A stretch of DNA of 40,752 nucleotides, from positions 1-40,752 of IMG/VR virus record IMGVR_UViG_3300027969_000191; one strand, written 5' to 3'. Shown here in pieces: positions 34,377 to 40,579 of the stretch. The position numbers were made by a program, and so were the translations under genes. Source of the DNA: a virus. Position 1 is the stretch's first letter; every line of letters begins with the position of its first letter. The notes beneath the pieces were generated by a model. It ran no database searches and was not told the DNA's origin. It was given only the letters and a program-made list of their open reading frames with translations.

Positions 34377-34919
34377 CTATATTTTTCTCTCACTATAAAA
34401 AATGTGATTACCTATTTTTGTTACGACTGGAAGTTTCCAACCGGGTTTTACATAAACTGCATGATAATACATTGCATTTCTTTGTGCTAGTATATCATGA
34501 ACAAAAGGTTCTGTCAAGGCCTTTCTTGCTACAATTAATGATTCTTGCCATTGGTATGGATTCCTAATCATTGTATGAACTGAGGTACACACCCATGAAA
34601 ATTGGCATACAGTAGAACCATTAATATTGTTCTTTTGTTTAACTACACCACAGACAGTATCTAAAAACTTGCCTGAATTAACACGGTTGATTGTAACTTG
34701 TGCTACTGCTAATTTGCCTTCAAATGTTTCGCTTGCTGATTCATAGTAGATGTTTTCAGCCAAGCAGTTTAATTCTTTACTGAATTCTGGACCAATATCT
34801 GCAATCATAACTTGTTGTGCGATATTTCTACTGGTCGGTATTGCAATGTTAATTGTTAATAGTAACAATGAAAATACTACTAATAAAGATGATGTTATTG
34901 TGTGTTTAATACGCATCAT
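34377..34919 (-). CDS. SleB-type cell wall hydrolase, endolysin candidate
   Basis: 180 residues. An N-terminal hydrophobic segment (residues ~9-28, ITSSLLVVFSLLLLTINIAI) acts as a signal peptide or signal anchor. The rest is a Hydrolase_2/SleB-type domain: LNCLAENIYYESASETFEGK, LAVAQVTINRVNSGKF, ...CQFSWVC, and AMYYHAVYVKPGWKLPVVTK. Glutamates near residues 55-67 (AENIYYES.SETFEG) are in the catalytic region of the family. These enzymes cleave peptidoglycan glycan strands. An exported phage version suggests a host-secretion-dependent endolysin, possibly released from the membrane at lysis. Ribosome site AAAGGAG is strong. No holin is recognisable in the window. Confidence 0.82.
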   Translation of the reverse strand: MMRIKHTITSSLLVVFSLLLLTINIAIPTSRNIAQQVMIADIGPEFSKELNCLAENIYYESASETFEGKLAVAQVTINRVNSGKFLDTVCGVVKQKNNINGSTVCQFSWVCTSVHTMIRNPYQWQESLIVARKALTEPFVHDILAQRNAMYYHAVYVKPGWKLPVVTKIGNHIFYSERKI

Positions 34920-35029
34920 ATCTCCTTTTAGATTACGGCCAATACTTTGACCTTGGTCTCCAAGAACTTCTGATATTGTGGAGGGGTTTTGAGGAACTGT
35001 TTTTAAAGAGAACAGTCAAACTCTATTAA

Positions 35030-35737
35030 TTAAAACGTCTTTGATACAGACAATACAGCCGCATTTTTATACAACTTCTGACCGTTTAAGGTGTTAGCTG
35101 TTTGAAATGTTGAAGTCTTGTTGCTGTTAGTATAATACTTGGCAGATACATCGAAGCCAGCAATATTATAACCTAAACCAAAGTTATAATCATTATAATC
35201 CAAAGTTGTGTTGTTAGCAATATCAGTTTTACCTGCGTGAGCGAGAACACTTGCTTTTGTGCCAGCAATTGGATATGCCACATCAGCTTGATAATATCTT
35301 GTACCTCTACTATTACTAGTAGCAAAATAATCACCTAGTGATTGACTTACTTTAACAGAAACAGGACCTTTTGCTACACCAAGATAAACTTCTTTAGTAT
35401 CGTAGTTTGTTTTACCTACAGAAGCTCGTGGATAGAAATAGTTATAAGAACCAACATCTAGTGTTAAGCCTGCAACTTCTTTCTTGTATCCAGCATATAA
35501 GTCACTTTCTAGACCTGAACCATTAGTGTATAATTGTGAACTGACGGATGAATTCCAGTTACCAATATAAACACCACTCTTATCAGCATAGTCAATACCA
35601 CCTTGTAATGCAGGTGCGTTTTGAGTTTGACTGATTCCACGGAACCGGTAATCACTAGTCGCACCCAAGTTTGTTGTTACTTGAGCTTGTACTATACCAG
35701 CACTTAATAATGCCAAAATTAATAGAGATTTCTTCAT
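35030..35737 (-). CDS. Outer-membrane porin of the TorF/Gcw_chp type
   Basis: 235 residues. The signal peptide is MKKSLLILALLSAGIVQA with likely cleavage before Gln19. The mature part (TTNLGATSDYRFRGISQTQN, PALQGGIDYADKSGVYIGNW, DLYAGYKKEVAGLTLDVGSY) matches the TIGR02001/Gcw_chp putative porin family of proteobacteria, and the chain ends in Phe (VLSVSKTF), the classic beta-barrel assembly signal. Alternating-strand composition is evident throughout. It sits directly behind the tmRNA with ribosome site CGGAG and no obvious promoter of its own. Possible roles are blocking superinfection by changing the cell surface, or increasing nutrient uptake during infection; neither is shown by sequence. 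Almost certainly acquired from a bacterial host. Confidence 0.88.
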   Translation of the reverse strand: MKKSLLILALLSAGIVQAQVTTNLGATSDYRFRGISQTQNAPALQGGIDYADKSGVYIGNWNSSVSSQLYTNGSGLESDLYAGYKKEVAGLTLDVGSYNYFYPRASVGKTNYDTKEVYLGVAKGPVSVKVSQSLGDYFATSNSRGTRYYQADVAYPIAGTKASVLAHAGKTDIANNTTLDYNDYNFGLGYNIAGFDVSAKYYTNSNKTSTFQTANTLNGQKLYKNAAVLSVSKTF

Positions 35738-35757
35738 TGTTACTCCGTTGTTGTTTT

Positions 35758-35796
35758 AAAAAATGATGGATGATTCTGTTGCTAAGTTCATCCATC
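35758..35796 (-). terminator. Hairpin terminator at the end of the tmRNA locus
   Basis: Minus-strand stem GATGGATGA/TCATCCATC (9 bp, 14-base loop) is followed by ATTTTTT. It marks the 3' end of the tmRNA precursor. It lies only about 20 bases upstream of the porin start codon, so porin expression would need read-through or another promoter. Confidence 0.85.
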
Positions 35797-35813
35797 GAAA
35801 CTCCGCTTACCTA

Positions 35814-35846
35814 TTAGGCAGCAAGCTTATAACTTTCGTCATTTGC
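35814..35846 (-). other. tmRNA tag-peptide reading frame
   Basis: Resume codon GCA followed by AAT GAC GAA AGT TAT AAG CTT GCT GCC, then TAA and TAG. The product ANDESYKLAA ends in LAA, the ClpX degradation signal. Confidence 0.92.
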
Positions 35847-36079
35847 GGTTACTTAATTTAGTTATTACGCCTTCTCTGGCGATTCTCCATTATTATACTA
35901 ATCAGGCAATCGAATCTATTCACCCCCAACGAAACATACTATGGCACTTTAGAGTTTCTCTGATTGACTTTGGGATACCAGCCCTAATCGTTTTACGGAT
36001 TCTAATATGCTTCGGTGGAGATGGGGAGATTTGCACTCCCGTCTTGCCAAACTTTTTAATAACTTCTACGAATCTTTAC

Positions 36080-36108
36080 AGTATATCATGGTATTTATGA
36101 AAAGTCAA
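36080..36108 (-). promoter_or_regulatory. tmRNA promoter (sigma70 type with embedded CATAAATAC)
   Basis: Minus-strand TTGACT (36103-36108), 17-base spacer, TATACT (36080-36085). The spacer includes CATAAATACCATGA, nearly identical to the gp32 promoter spacer. The predicted start is near 36073, at the acceptor piece. Confidence 0.87.
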
Positions 36109-36132
36109 GTATTTTATTCACTTTTACCATTT

Positions 36133-36945
36133 TTACATATTGGTTATTATACCATTATCTAATTTATCTATAAGGCAACCTCTTGATTTAGAATAAATTG
36201 TTTTATAATTTAAAAAATCATTAGGCAAAGAATTTTTCAGCCATTCTGTTAAACAAATTCTAACTCTTTCAAATCGGTCAGCTTCAAGAATTGGATAATC
36301 TTCTTCAACTTTATAACATCCTCTTTCTAATATTACTAGATTAATATCATCACCAATCTCTGCACCTATTTTCTTACCAACATTAAAATCGTTGCCTGTA
36401 ATGAATAAACATTTTGCATTGGGGAAACTTTGATGTAATCTAAATGCTTGAGCATTGACTCCATTAAAAGTAGTAGAACAAATGTTACCTGCTTTATTTT
36501 CCACAACAAAAACAGGTATGAATCCTTTTTCAGTTTTTATACCAACACCACCATCAACTTTTTTATATTGTATATAACCACTACTATAAACAGTCTCTAA
36601 TACTTTATCGTTTTGTATTAATTGTAAATCAATATCTTTCCATTGTTTTTTTATTTCCAACCTAACAACTTCAAATATTGGTGTCCATAACATTTCAAGC
36701 CAACTAGAATTTTTCTTATTCTGTTTACTGTTGAATATGTTTGTATTCTGTGGTTTCTCTTTATATTTTTCCCACACAAATTTATCGTAAAGTGTTATTC
36801 TTTCAATATATTCATGTGTAGATATTTTGTTGGAAATATAATCGTGCATTGTAATCTCAACACTATCCAACATAGACAATGCAGTTCTTACATAATCATG
36901 GTTCTGATATTTTATTAAATCTTCACGGTGATATTGATAGTTCAT
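36133..36945 (-). CDS. Orphan PD-(D/E)XK restriction-endonuclease-like protein
   Basis: 270 residues. The central motif is Asp131 (KKVDGGVGIK) with Glu149-Asn-Lys151 (PVFVVENKAG), a PD-(D/E)XK nuclease triad arrangement, followed by NAQAFRLHQSFPNAKCLFIT. The general layout resembles type II restriction enzymes. The N-terminal ~100 residues are helical and rich in Tyr, Lys and Asn. No methyltransferase is present in the window. The gene has its own consensus promoter, sits alone between a cupin gene and the tmRNA, and seems more AT-rich than its neighbours. It could degrade host or competitor DNA, or be a selfish nuclease like a homing enzyme. Family assignment is from motif only. Confidence 0.65.
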   Translation of the reverse strand: MNYQYHREDLIKYQNHDYVRTALSMLDSVEITMHDYISNKISTHEYIERITLYDKFVWEKYKEKPQNTNIFNSKQNKKNSSWLEMLWTPIFEVVRLEIKKQWKDIDLQLIQNDKVLETVYSSGYIQYKKVDGGVGIKTEKGFIPVFVVENKAGNICSTTFNGVNAQAFRLHQSFPNAKCLFITGNDFNVGKKIGAEIGDDINLVILERGCYKVEEDYPILEADRFERVRICLTEWLKNSLPNDFLNYKTIYSKSRGCLIDKLDNGIITNM

Positions 36946-36949
36946 AACA

Positions 36950-36985
36950 TATATTATAACTCACCACATAAACAATGTCAAGATA
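36950..36985 (-). promoter_or_regulatory. Promoter of the orphan nuclease gene
   Basis: In the 52-base gap before the nuclease gene the minus strand has TTGACA, a 17-base spacer and TATAAT, a perfect sigma70 consensus. The -10 box is close to the start codon, so the mRNA leader is short. No Shine-Dalgarno sequence is evident. Confidence 0.8.
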
Positions 36986-36997
36986 TTACTTAAATAT

Positions 36998-37417
36998 TTA
37001 CCAAGCTGTTGGTGAAGGTATTTCACATGGCCCATCACAAGATACACTACCATAATCTACTGGACATACAATCTCTAGGTACTCCATATCAGGACTATAA
37101 TCATAAAGATAATGGACGATACCTGGACGCTGTTGGACGCAATCTCCTGCTTCTACCAAGTGTATCTTATCTTCATATAGAAACTTAGCCCAGCCTTTTA
37201 ACATATAAACAATTTGAAACTCTGCTACATGATAATGCCAACCTGTGCCACCAGATTCAGGTGGTAAGTTTGCTCTAGTGATATGTGCTAATACTCTACC
37301 ATTGGTAGCATCAGCAATACCTAAATCTCTATACAGAAAAAAATTTCTAAGGCCACCACTTTTGAATTCGGTGTCTGTAGGTTTGTTATGTATAAACTTT
37401 GTATCGCCTTGTGTCAT
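36998..37417 (-). CDS. Cupin-domain protein
   Basis: 139 residues forming a single cupin barrel. Motif 1 is GWHYHVAEFQIVYMLKG (two His, with Gln at the usual Glu position or Glu shifted by one turn), and motif 2 is AGDCVQQRPGIVHYLYD (third His). The pattern of His residues suggests metal binding. The C-terminus has Cys-rich EIVCPVDYGSVSCDGPCEIP. Small cupins are frequent in marine phages but their substrates are unknown. It follows the secreted nuclease gene after 2 bases with ribosome site TTAGGA, ending an apparent three-gene operon (exonuclease, nuclease, cupin). Confidence 0.85.
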   Translation of the reverse strand: MTQGDTKFIHNKPTDTEFKSGGLRNFFLYRDLGIADATNGRVLAHITRANLPPESGGTGWHYHVAEFQIVYMLKGWAKFLYEDKIHLVEAGDCVQQRPGIVHYLYDYSPDMEYLEIVCPVDYGSVSCDGPCEIPSPTAW

Positions 37418-37419
37418 TA

Positions 37420-38127
37420 CTATTGTCCTAAATTAAATCTCATGCCTGTTGCTTCTTCAACAGCACTCATTGGTACTTGATATTTTGGTAAATCTGCCAC
37501 AGGTAAGGCCGCATTAGGCATCAAGTAAGCCTGAACCTGTTTACTATTTTTCTCTATGATGATTTTATATAATCGTGTTGGCATTCCTAATCCATTACCA
37601 ATCACAGGATGTCCTTGGTCAAAAATACCACCAGATATAATATAGAAATCTGTATTAGGTGCGGCCGCCCATTGGCGTTCCCATGTTTCTAATTGTTTCC
37701 AAATACCACGATTGTTGTTTGCTAATTGTGCGACCATATTACTTAAATAGAAACTTTCACTCATGATAGCATCATTCTGTGTATTGTTACCTGCAGGTGC
37801 CATGTGACCACGGTCATGTGTTTTACCTACAATAGCATAGTCAGCAAGACTAGCAGAACATTGTGGTGTCACCAATGGGTCAGGCCTAAAGTTATCTTTA
37901 CGCTTTGCTGGGCCAGTCATTGCAGCTACTGTCAAATGTTCAAATACTGCTACGGGTGCTTTAACAGAACACCGATGTATCACAGCATAATTCATATGGC
38001 AGATTTCTTGGTCACCTGGTTGTGGTTCGTATTGTGGTGTACCATTAACTGTAAACTGTGGACATTGTTGGTTAATCTGTGCAAAGACAGCAAATGGTAA
38101 TAGTAATACGAATAATAATTTTTTCAT
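37420..38127 (-). CDS. Secreted DNA/RNA non-specific endonuclease (NUC family)
   Basis: 235 residues. Signal peptide MKKLLFVLLLPFAVFA with probable cleavage before Gln17. The catalytic signature THDRGHMAPAGNN places the general-base His at 108; downstream QNDAIMSESFYLSNMVAQ provides the metal-binding Asn region (Asn130), and RGIWKQLETWERQWA is the usual following helix. This is the Serratia nuclease/endonuclease G family. The mature enzyme would be periplasmic or secreted and would cut incoming or extracellular DNA and RNA. Cysteines (about 6) may form disulphides, consistent with export. The start overlaps the upstream exonuclease stop by 4 bases (ATGA), so they are co-translated. Confidence 0.92.
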   Translation of the reverse strand: MKKLLFVLLLPFAVFAQINQQCPQFTVNGTPQYEPQPGDQEICHMNYAVIHRCSVKAPVAVFEHLTVAAMTGPAKRKDNFRPDPLVTPQCSASLADYAIVGKTHDRGHMAPAGNNTQNDAIMSESFYLSNMVAQLANNNRGIWKQLETWERQWAAAPNTDFYIISGGIFDQGHPVIGNGLGMPTRLYKIIIEKNSKQVQAYLMPNAALPVADLPKYQVPMSAVEEATGMRFNLGQ

Positions 38128-38777
38128 TTTTGTTCTCTGTAAAATCTAATCGCCTCAACTAGGCCATCTATATGGTCTTCCGTTTTCTCTATAAAGATAA
38201 GCGGTGGATTATCTTCAACAGCCATGATTACAACTAATTTATTTATAGGTGTACCAATGAGTTCTTCATACATCAAAGCATACGCAGTTGTCTGCCAAAA
38301 GTAATCTAAAATATTCTCTCTTGATTTCATTCTTGCTGATGTTTTAAAATCAATAGACGCCAATTCACCATCGAACTCAGCAATACAATCTACACGACCT
38401 GCCATACCTAATTGAGTTGACCATAAAGCCTGTTCCTGATAGTGTATATTGTTAATACGATTAAGTTCTGGTTTAAGAGCAACAAACATTTCTTTGGCAT
38501 CAGGCATCATATCACCTGTACCTTCGTTGTTTAAGTACCTCTCACATAGTGTGTGAACATTGGTACCACGACCTGTGGCCTTCTTTGAGATTTTGTTGGC
38601 GACTTCTTCACCAACTCTCTTACGCCATGCCATGATGGCTTCTTTTTTCTGAGCACCTAGAACGGTGGTGACAGATGGCAACCTAGTTCCATCAGGTAAA
38701 GAGTAGTATCTTTTACCGTCAGGGAATGTGGTTGATTGGAGGTCTTGCAGAGGTTTTGGTGGGCAATATGTGAACAT
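38124..38777 (-). CDS. RecB-like PD-(D/E)XK exonuclease
   Basis: 217 residues. Motifs are SVTTVLGAQKKEAIMAWRKR, GRGTNVHTLCERYL, Glu115 (YQEQALWS), GRVDCIAEF (Asp130), and ELASIDFKTS (Asp143, Lys145), followed by DYFWQTTAYALMYEE with the RecB-family Gln/Tyr motif. This is the single-strand exonuclease type related to MGME1 found in many T4-like aquatic phages. It probably takes part in DNA recombination, repair or host DNA recycling. A TTGACT-17-TAGGAT promoter-like sequence lies just upstream, although TAGGAT may instead serve as the ribosome site (AGGAT). Confidence 0.87.
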   Translation of the reverse strand: MFTYCPPKPLQDLQSTTFPDGKRYYSLPDGTRLPSVTTVLGAQKKEAIMAWRKRVGEEVANKISKKATGRGTNVHTLCERYLNNEGTGDMMPDAKEMFVALKPELNRINNIHYQEQALWSTQLGMAGRVDCIAEFDGELASIDFKTSARMKSRENILDYFWQTTAYALMYEELIGTPINKLVVIMAVEDNPPLIFIEKTEDHIDGLVEAIRFYREQK

Positions 38778-38838
38778 AATCTAATCCTATCATAAAACAA
38801 TTATATAGTCAAACTGATTTAAACTTCCAGTTATATTA

Positions 38839-38988
38839 TTAATCTGATGGTAATGGAGTGTTACCTTTGGCTATCCATTTAAGATATTCTTGATAGTCTC
38901 TATTATTTACATCCATTGGTATACAAGCACCATCAGATAAACGAACAATATCTTGGCCACCCAAAGGTAAATTTCTTAATTTATACAT
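38839..38988 (-). CDS. Small fibre-partner protein (49 aa)
   Basis: A 49-codon frame: MYKLRNLPLGGQDIVRLSDG, then ACIPMDVNNRDYQEYLKWIA, KGNTPLPSD. The pattern DGA.IP.D..N.DYQ.YL.W...GNTP.P.D is a widespread short protein or domain found after phage tail-fibre genes. It starts immediately after the stop of the fibre gene at 38989 and shares its ribosome-site region (GGAGTTATAA). Presumably a fibre accessory or chaperone. Recognition is from the pattern; function is not proven. Confidence 0.75.
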   Translation of the reverse strand: MYKLRNLPLGGQDIVRLSDGACIPMDVNNRDYQEYLKWIAKGNTPLPSD

Positions 38989-39987
38989 TTATAACTCCGC
39001 ATCTAAAGGGATAGAAATAACAGCCGGCGTATCATTAGCAGTTAAAGCGTAAATATATGATGGATTATAATAATTTATGCCCGCAGTAGCACCATTAGTC
39101 CATGAAGTACCAGTTCCACCTTCCGAATCAATGAGTCCTATTGTTGGAGAAGTTCTCATTTGAGGAAAATCAACAGTAAAAAATTGAGAAACTGATGTTA
39201 CTACAGTATTTTTTCTAAGGAAATATCTTTGACATAAGGCTAATTCTTGACTAAAATGCCTAAAACTAAACGGTGATGCTGAATTACCTTTTTCTAGTTG
39301 TATACCTGTAATATACCAATTAGCACCATTTGTACCTACTAGACTAACTGAGCCTGTTGTTGAAAATTTGCTAGAACCCACCCATGCGCCAGCAGTACCG
39401 CTGAAATTAGAACCTACACCAAGACCGAAAAATACATACATACCAATCGCATTAGTATTTAACCAAGTCCCACTTGTATCACCAGTAATAGTTATTGAAA
39501 TAGTTGTCCAAGTATTGGCTGATGAGATTGAATAACTAAAAGGGTAACTTCTATTTTGTGCGCTATTTAGAATCGCACCACCAAATGTCCCTGTCAATGA
39601 AGAATACACTCTAAAGGATAAAGTTACTGTTGCGGCTGATGCAGTACCCCATGCAAGGTCAATAATATTTGTACCCTCAATTGGCTGACATATTGCAAAA
39701 GTATCGTTTACTCCAACTGTGTGTGCTGATAAAGTATTAACCCTTAAACTGTTTGTAAATCCATTAGGTGCCAAAGATTGTTGTTGAACTGATGCTTTTG
39801 ATGATGCCGTGCAAGAATAAAAATATCTGTCTAGACAGTAATCACCACTATTTGGAATTTTTATGACTCCCAAATTCCGCTGGTCTATTGTCATTCCACC
39901 GTTAATAATTCGGTTTAATCCAATTGCGGATGTTTGTGTTGTTGAATCTGGAAAAAGAACTCCCGAACTATTTAATGTTGTGGCCAT
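38989..39987 (-). CDS. Separate tail-fibre / receptor-binding-like protein
   Basis: 332 residues. The N-terminus (ATTLNSSGVLFPDSTTQTSA) and RIINGGMTIDQRNLG are standard beginnings of phage fibre tips. A beta-sandwich middle has DYCLDRYFYSCTASSKASVQ and QQSLAPNGFTNSLRV, then ITGIQLEKGNSASPFSFRHF and SQELALCQRYF, all recurrent in fibre and carbohydrate-binding-like tip domains. It lies far from the main fibre cluster, among early-type genes, with its own small partner gene. It may be an exchangeable host-range cassette. Ribosome site GAGGT; AATATAAAT just upstream may be a late promoter. Confidence 0.8.
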   Translation of the reverse strand: MATTLNSSGVLFPDSTTQTSAIGLNRIINGGMTIDQRNLGVIKIPNSGDYCLDRYFYSCTASSKASVQQQSLAPNGFTNSLRVNTLSAHTVGVNDTFAICQPIEGTNIIDLAWGTASAATVTLSFRVYSSLTGTFGGAILNSAQNRSYPFSYSISSANTWTTISITITGDTSGTWLNTNAIGMYVFFGLGVGSNFSGTAGAWVGSSKFSTTGSVSLVGTNGANWYITGIQLEKGNSASPFSFRHFSQELALCQRYFLRKNTVVTSVSQFFTVDFPQMRTSPTIGLIDSEGGTGTSWTNGATAGINYYNPSYIYALTANDTPAVISIPLDAEL

Positions 39988-40016
39988 TTTCTACCTCAAT
40001 TTATATTGATTATTAT

Positions 40017-40027
40017 TATATTTAGTA
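40017..40027 (-). promoter_or_regulatory. Possible late promoter TACTAAATATA before fibre cassette
   Basis: The minus strand reads TACTAAATATA overlapping the stop of the 51-residue gene, 30-40 bases before the fibre ATG. The same 11-mer precedes the structural gene at 2279. A second AT-rich box, ATATAAAT, lies closer to the start. Confidence 0.35.
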
Positions 40028-40177
40028 TTCTCTTCCACGGTAGGAGTCCACTATTTGGTACTTCTCATATTCTTTTAGAGACTTTATATACTCTATCAAT
40101 TCTTCCCTAACTCTCTCTTTTCTGCTGTATTCGTAGTATAACCGCTGTTGTTTTGACATCATTCTTTTTTTGCTCAT
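40022..40177 (-). CDS. Small basic helical protein (51 aa)
   Basis: A 51-codon frame starting at ATG 40177: MSKKRMMSKQQRLYYEYSRK, ERVREELIEYIKSLKEYEKY, QIVDSYRGREY. A strong ribosome site (CAGGAGA) stands 5 bases upstream, the best argument that this frame is used. It is highly charged and helical, without a recognised family. It overlaps the 3' part of the 65-residue frame at 40107-40304 in another phase. Confidence 0.65.
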   Translation of the reverse strand: MSKKRMMSKQQRLYYEYSRKERVREELIEYIKSLKEYEKYQIVDSYRGREY

Positions 40178-40304
40178 CAGGTCTCCTGTTATTTTTATTA
40201 TACTTGGATACTTTTTGAGCTTTTACTACGGGGGCAACTTTGGTTTCAAGTTTGACTCCTTTGTAAATTAATAATGCAGGAAGTTTTTCGTTGGAGATTA
40301 CCAT
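40107..40304 (-). CDS. Small basic hypothetical protein (65 aa)
   Basis: Starts MVISNEKLPALLIYKGVKLE and is rich in Lys, ending VILRIQQKRES. It overlaps the end of the 93-residue gene by 7 bases, which supports coupled translation. Its last ~24 codons overlap the better-supported 51-residue gene in a different frame, and its own C-terminal sequence looks less protein-like there. I keep it as a possible real gene. No family recognised. Confidence 0.45.
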   Translation of the reverse strand: MVISNEKLPALLIYKGVKLETKVAPVVKAQKVSKYNKNNRRPDEQKKNDVKTTAVILRIQQKRES

Positions 40305-40579
40305 TCTCTATTCATTTTCGTTTTATGACCAGCTTTCAAGGTGTTACCAGGAACTTGTTCTTTAATACGATTAATTACATATTTTTCAAAGGTTGAATCA
40401 GCTTTCATAGTACCTGGAACAGACATACGATTAGCATCAGAAAATACAGGTAGATTTTTGGCAACAAAGTGTTGTTGTAGATGCGGATTCTCCTCTTTAA
40501 AAGCATCGAGAACCGTGTGGGACATTTTGTGTTCTTCAATTTCATTTGTTTTTGTATTCAAAAAATCATATGACGGCAT
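40298..40579 (-). CDS. Conserved small phage protein, FmdB-like start (93 aa)
   Basis: 93 residues beginning MPSYDFLNTKTNEIEEHKMS, then HTVLDAFKEENPHLQQHF. The MP.YDF.NT.T.E..E..MS...L..F..ENP.L.Q pattern is that of a small protein common in T4-like cyanophages and related phages, distantly reminiscent of FmdB-type regulators but without the zinc-binding cysteines. The C-terminus is basic (GNTLKAGHKTKMNREW). It starts inside the last codons of the partial gene at the right edge. Function unknown. Confidence 0.75.
   Translation of the reverse strand: MPSYDFLNTKTNEIEEHKMSHTVLDAFKEENPHLQQHFVAKNLPVFSDANRMSVPGTMKADSTFEKYVINRIKEQVPGNTLKAGHKTKMNREW

Larger units (their letters stand above)
35758..36073 (-). 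ncRNA. ssrA: Circularly permuted two-piece tmRNA
   Basis: Read on the minus strand, the acceptor piece comes first (about 36073 to 36014): ...GGCAAGAC, T-arm GGGAG-TGCAAAT-CTCCC, then CATCTCC-A-CC. The coding piece follows (from 35927): GGGGGTGAATAGATTCGA, a CGCC/GGCG hairpin, GTAACC and the tag frame. The acceptor stem pairs GGGGGTG (35921-35927) with CATCTCC (36017-36023), and a second helix pairs TTGCC (35905-35909) with GGCAA (36044-36048). The tag codes ANDESYKLAA then TAA TAG (35814-35846), close to ANDENYALAA of E. coli, within the diagnostic GCAAA.GACGAAA context. The 3' CCA is not fully encoded (ACC then G). tmRNA rescues stalled ribosomes and tags peptides for ClpXP. Permuted two-piece forms are known in alphaproteobacteria and some other lineages and phages. 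The intervening ~86 bases are presumably removed. Confidence 0.92.

Noticed and set aside
34920-35029. Small hairpins (ACTGTT/AACAGT and CTTGG/CCAAG) between porin and endolysin-candidate genes
   Set aside because: No T-tract and no recognised RNA family, so I cannot call a terminator, riboswitch or small RNA.
35843-36100. 85-codon plus-strand open frame
   Set aside because: It is antisense to the tmRNA, whose structure and tag explain the conservation; no ribosome site or protein-like pattern.
35928-36132. Glutamine riboswitch controlling the tmRNA, as reported for a related methylophage
   Set aside because: I looked for the conserved glutamine-riboswitch segments in the leader and the inter-piece spacer and did not recognise them; the promoter leads almost directly into the acceptor piece.
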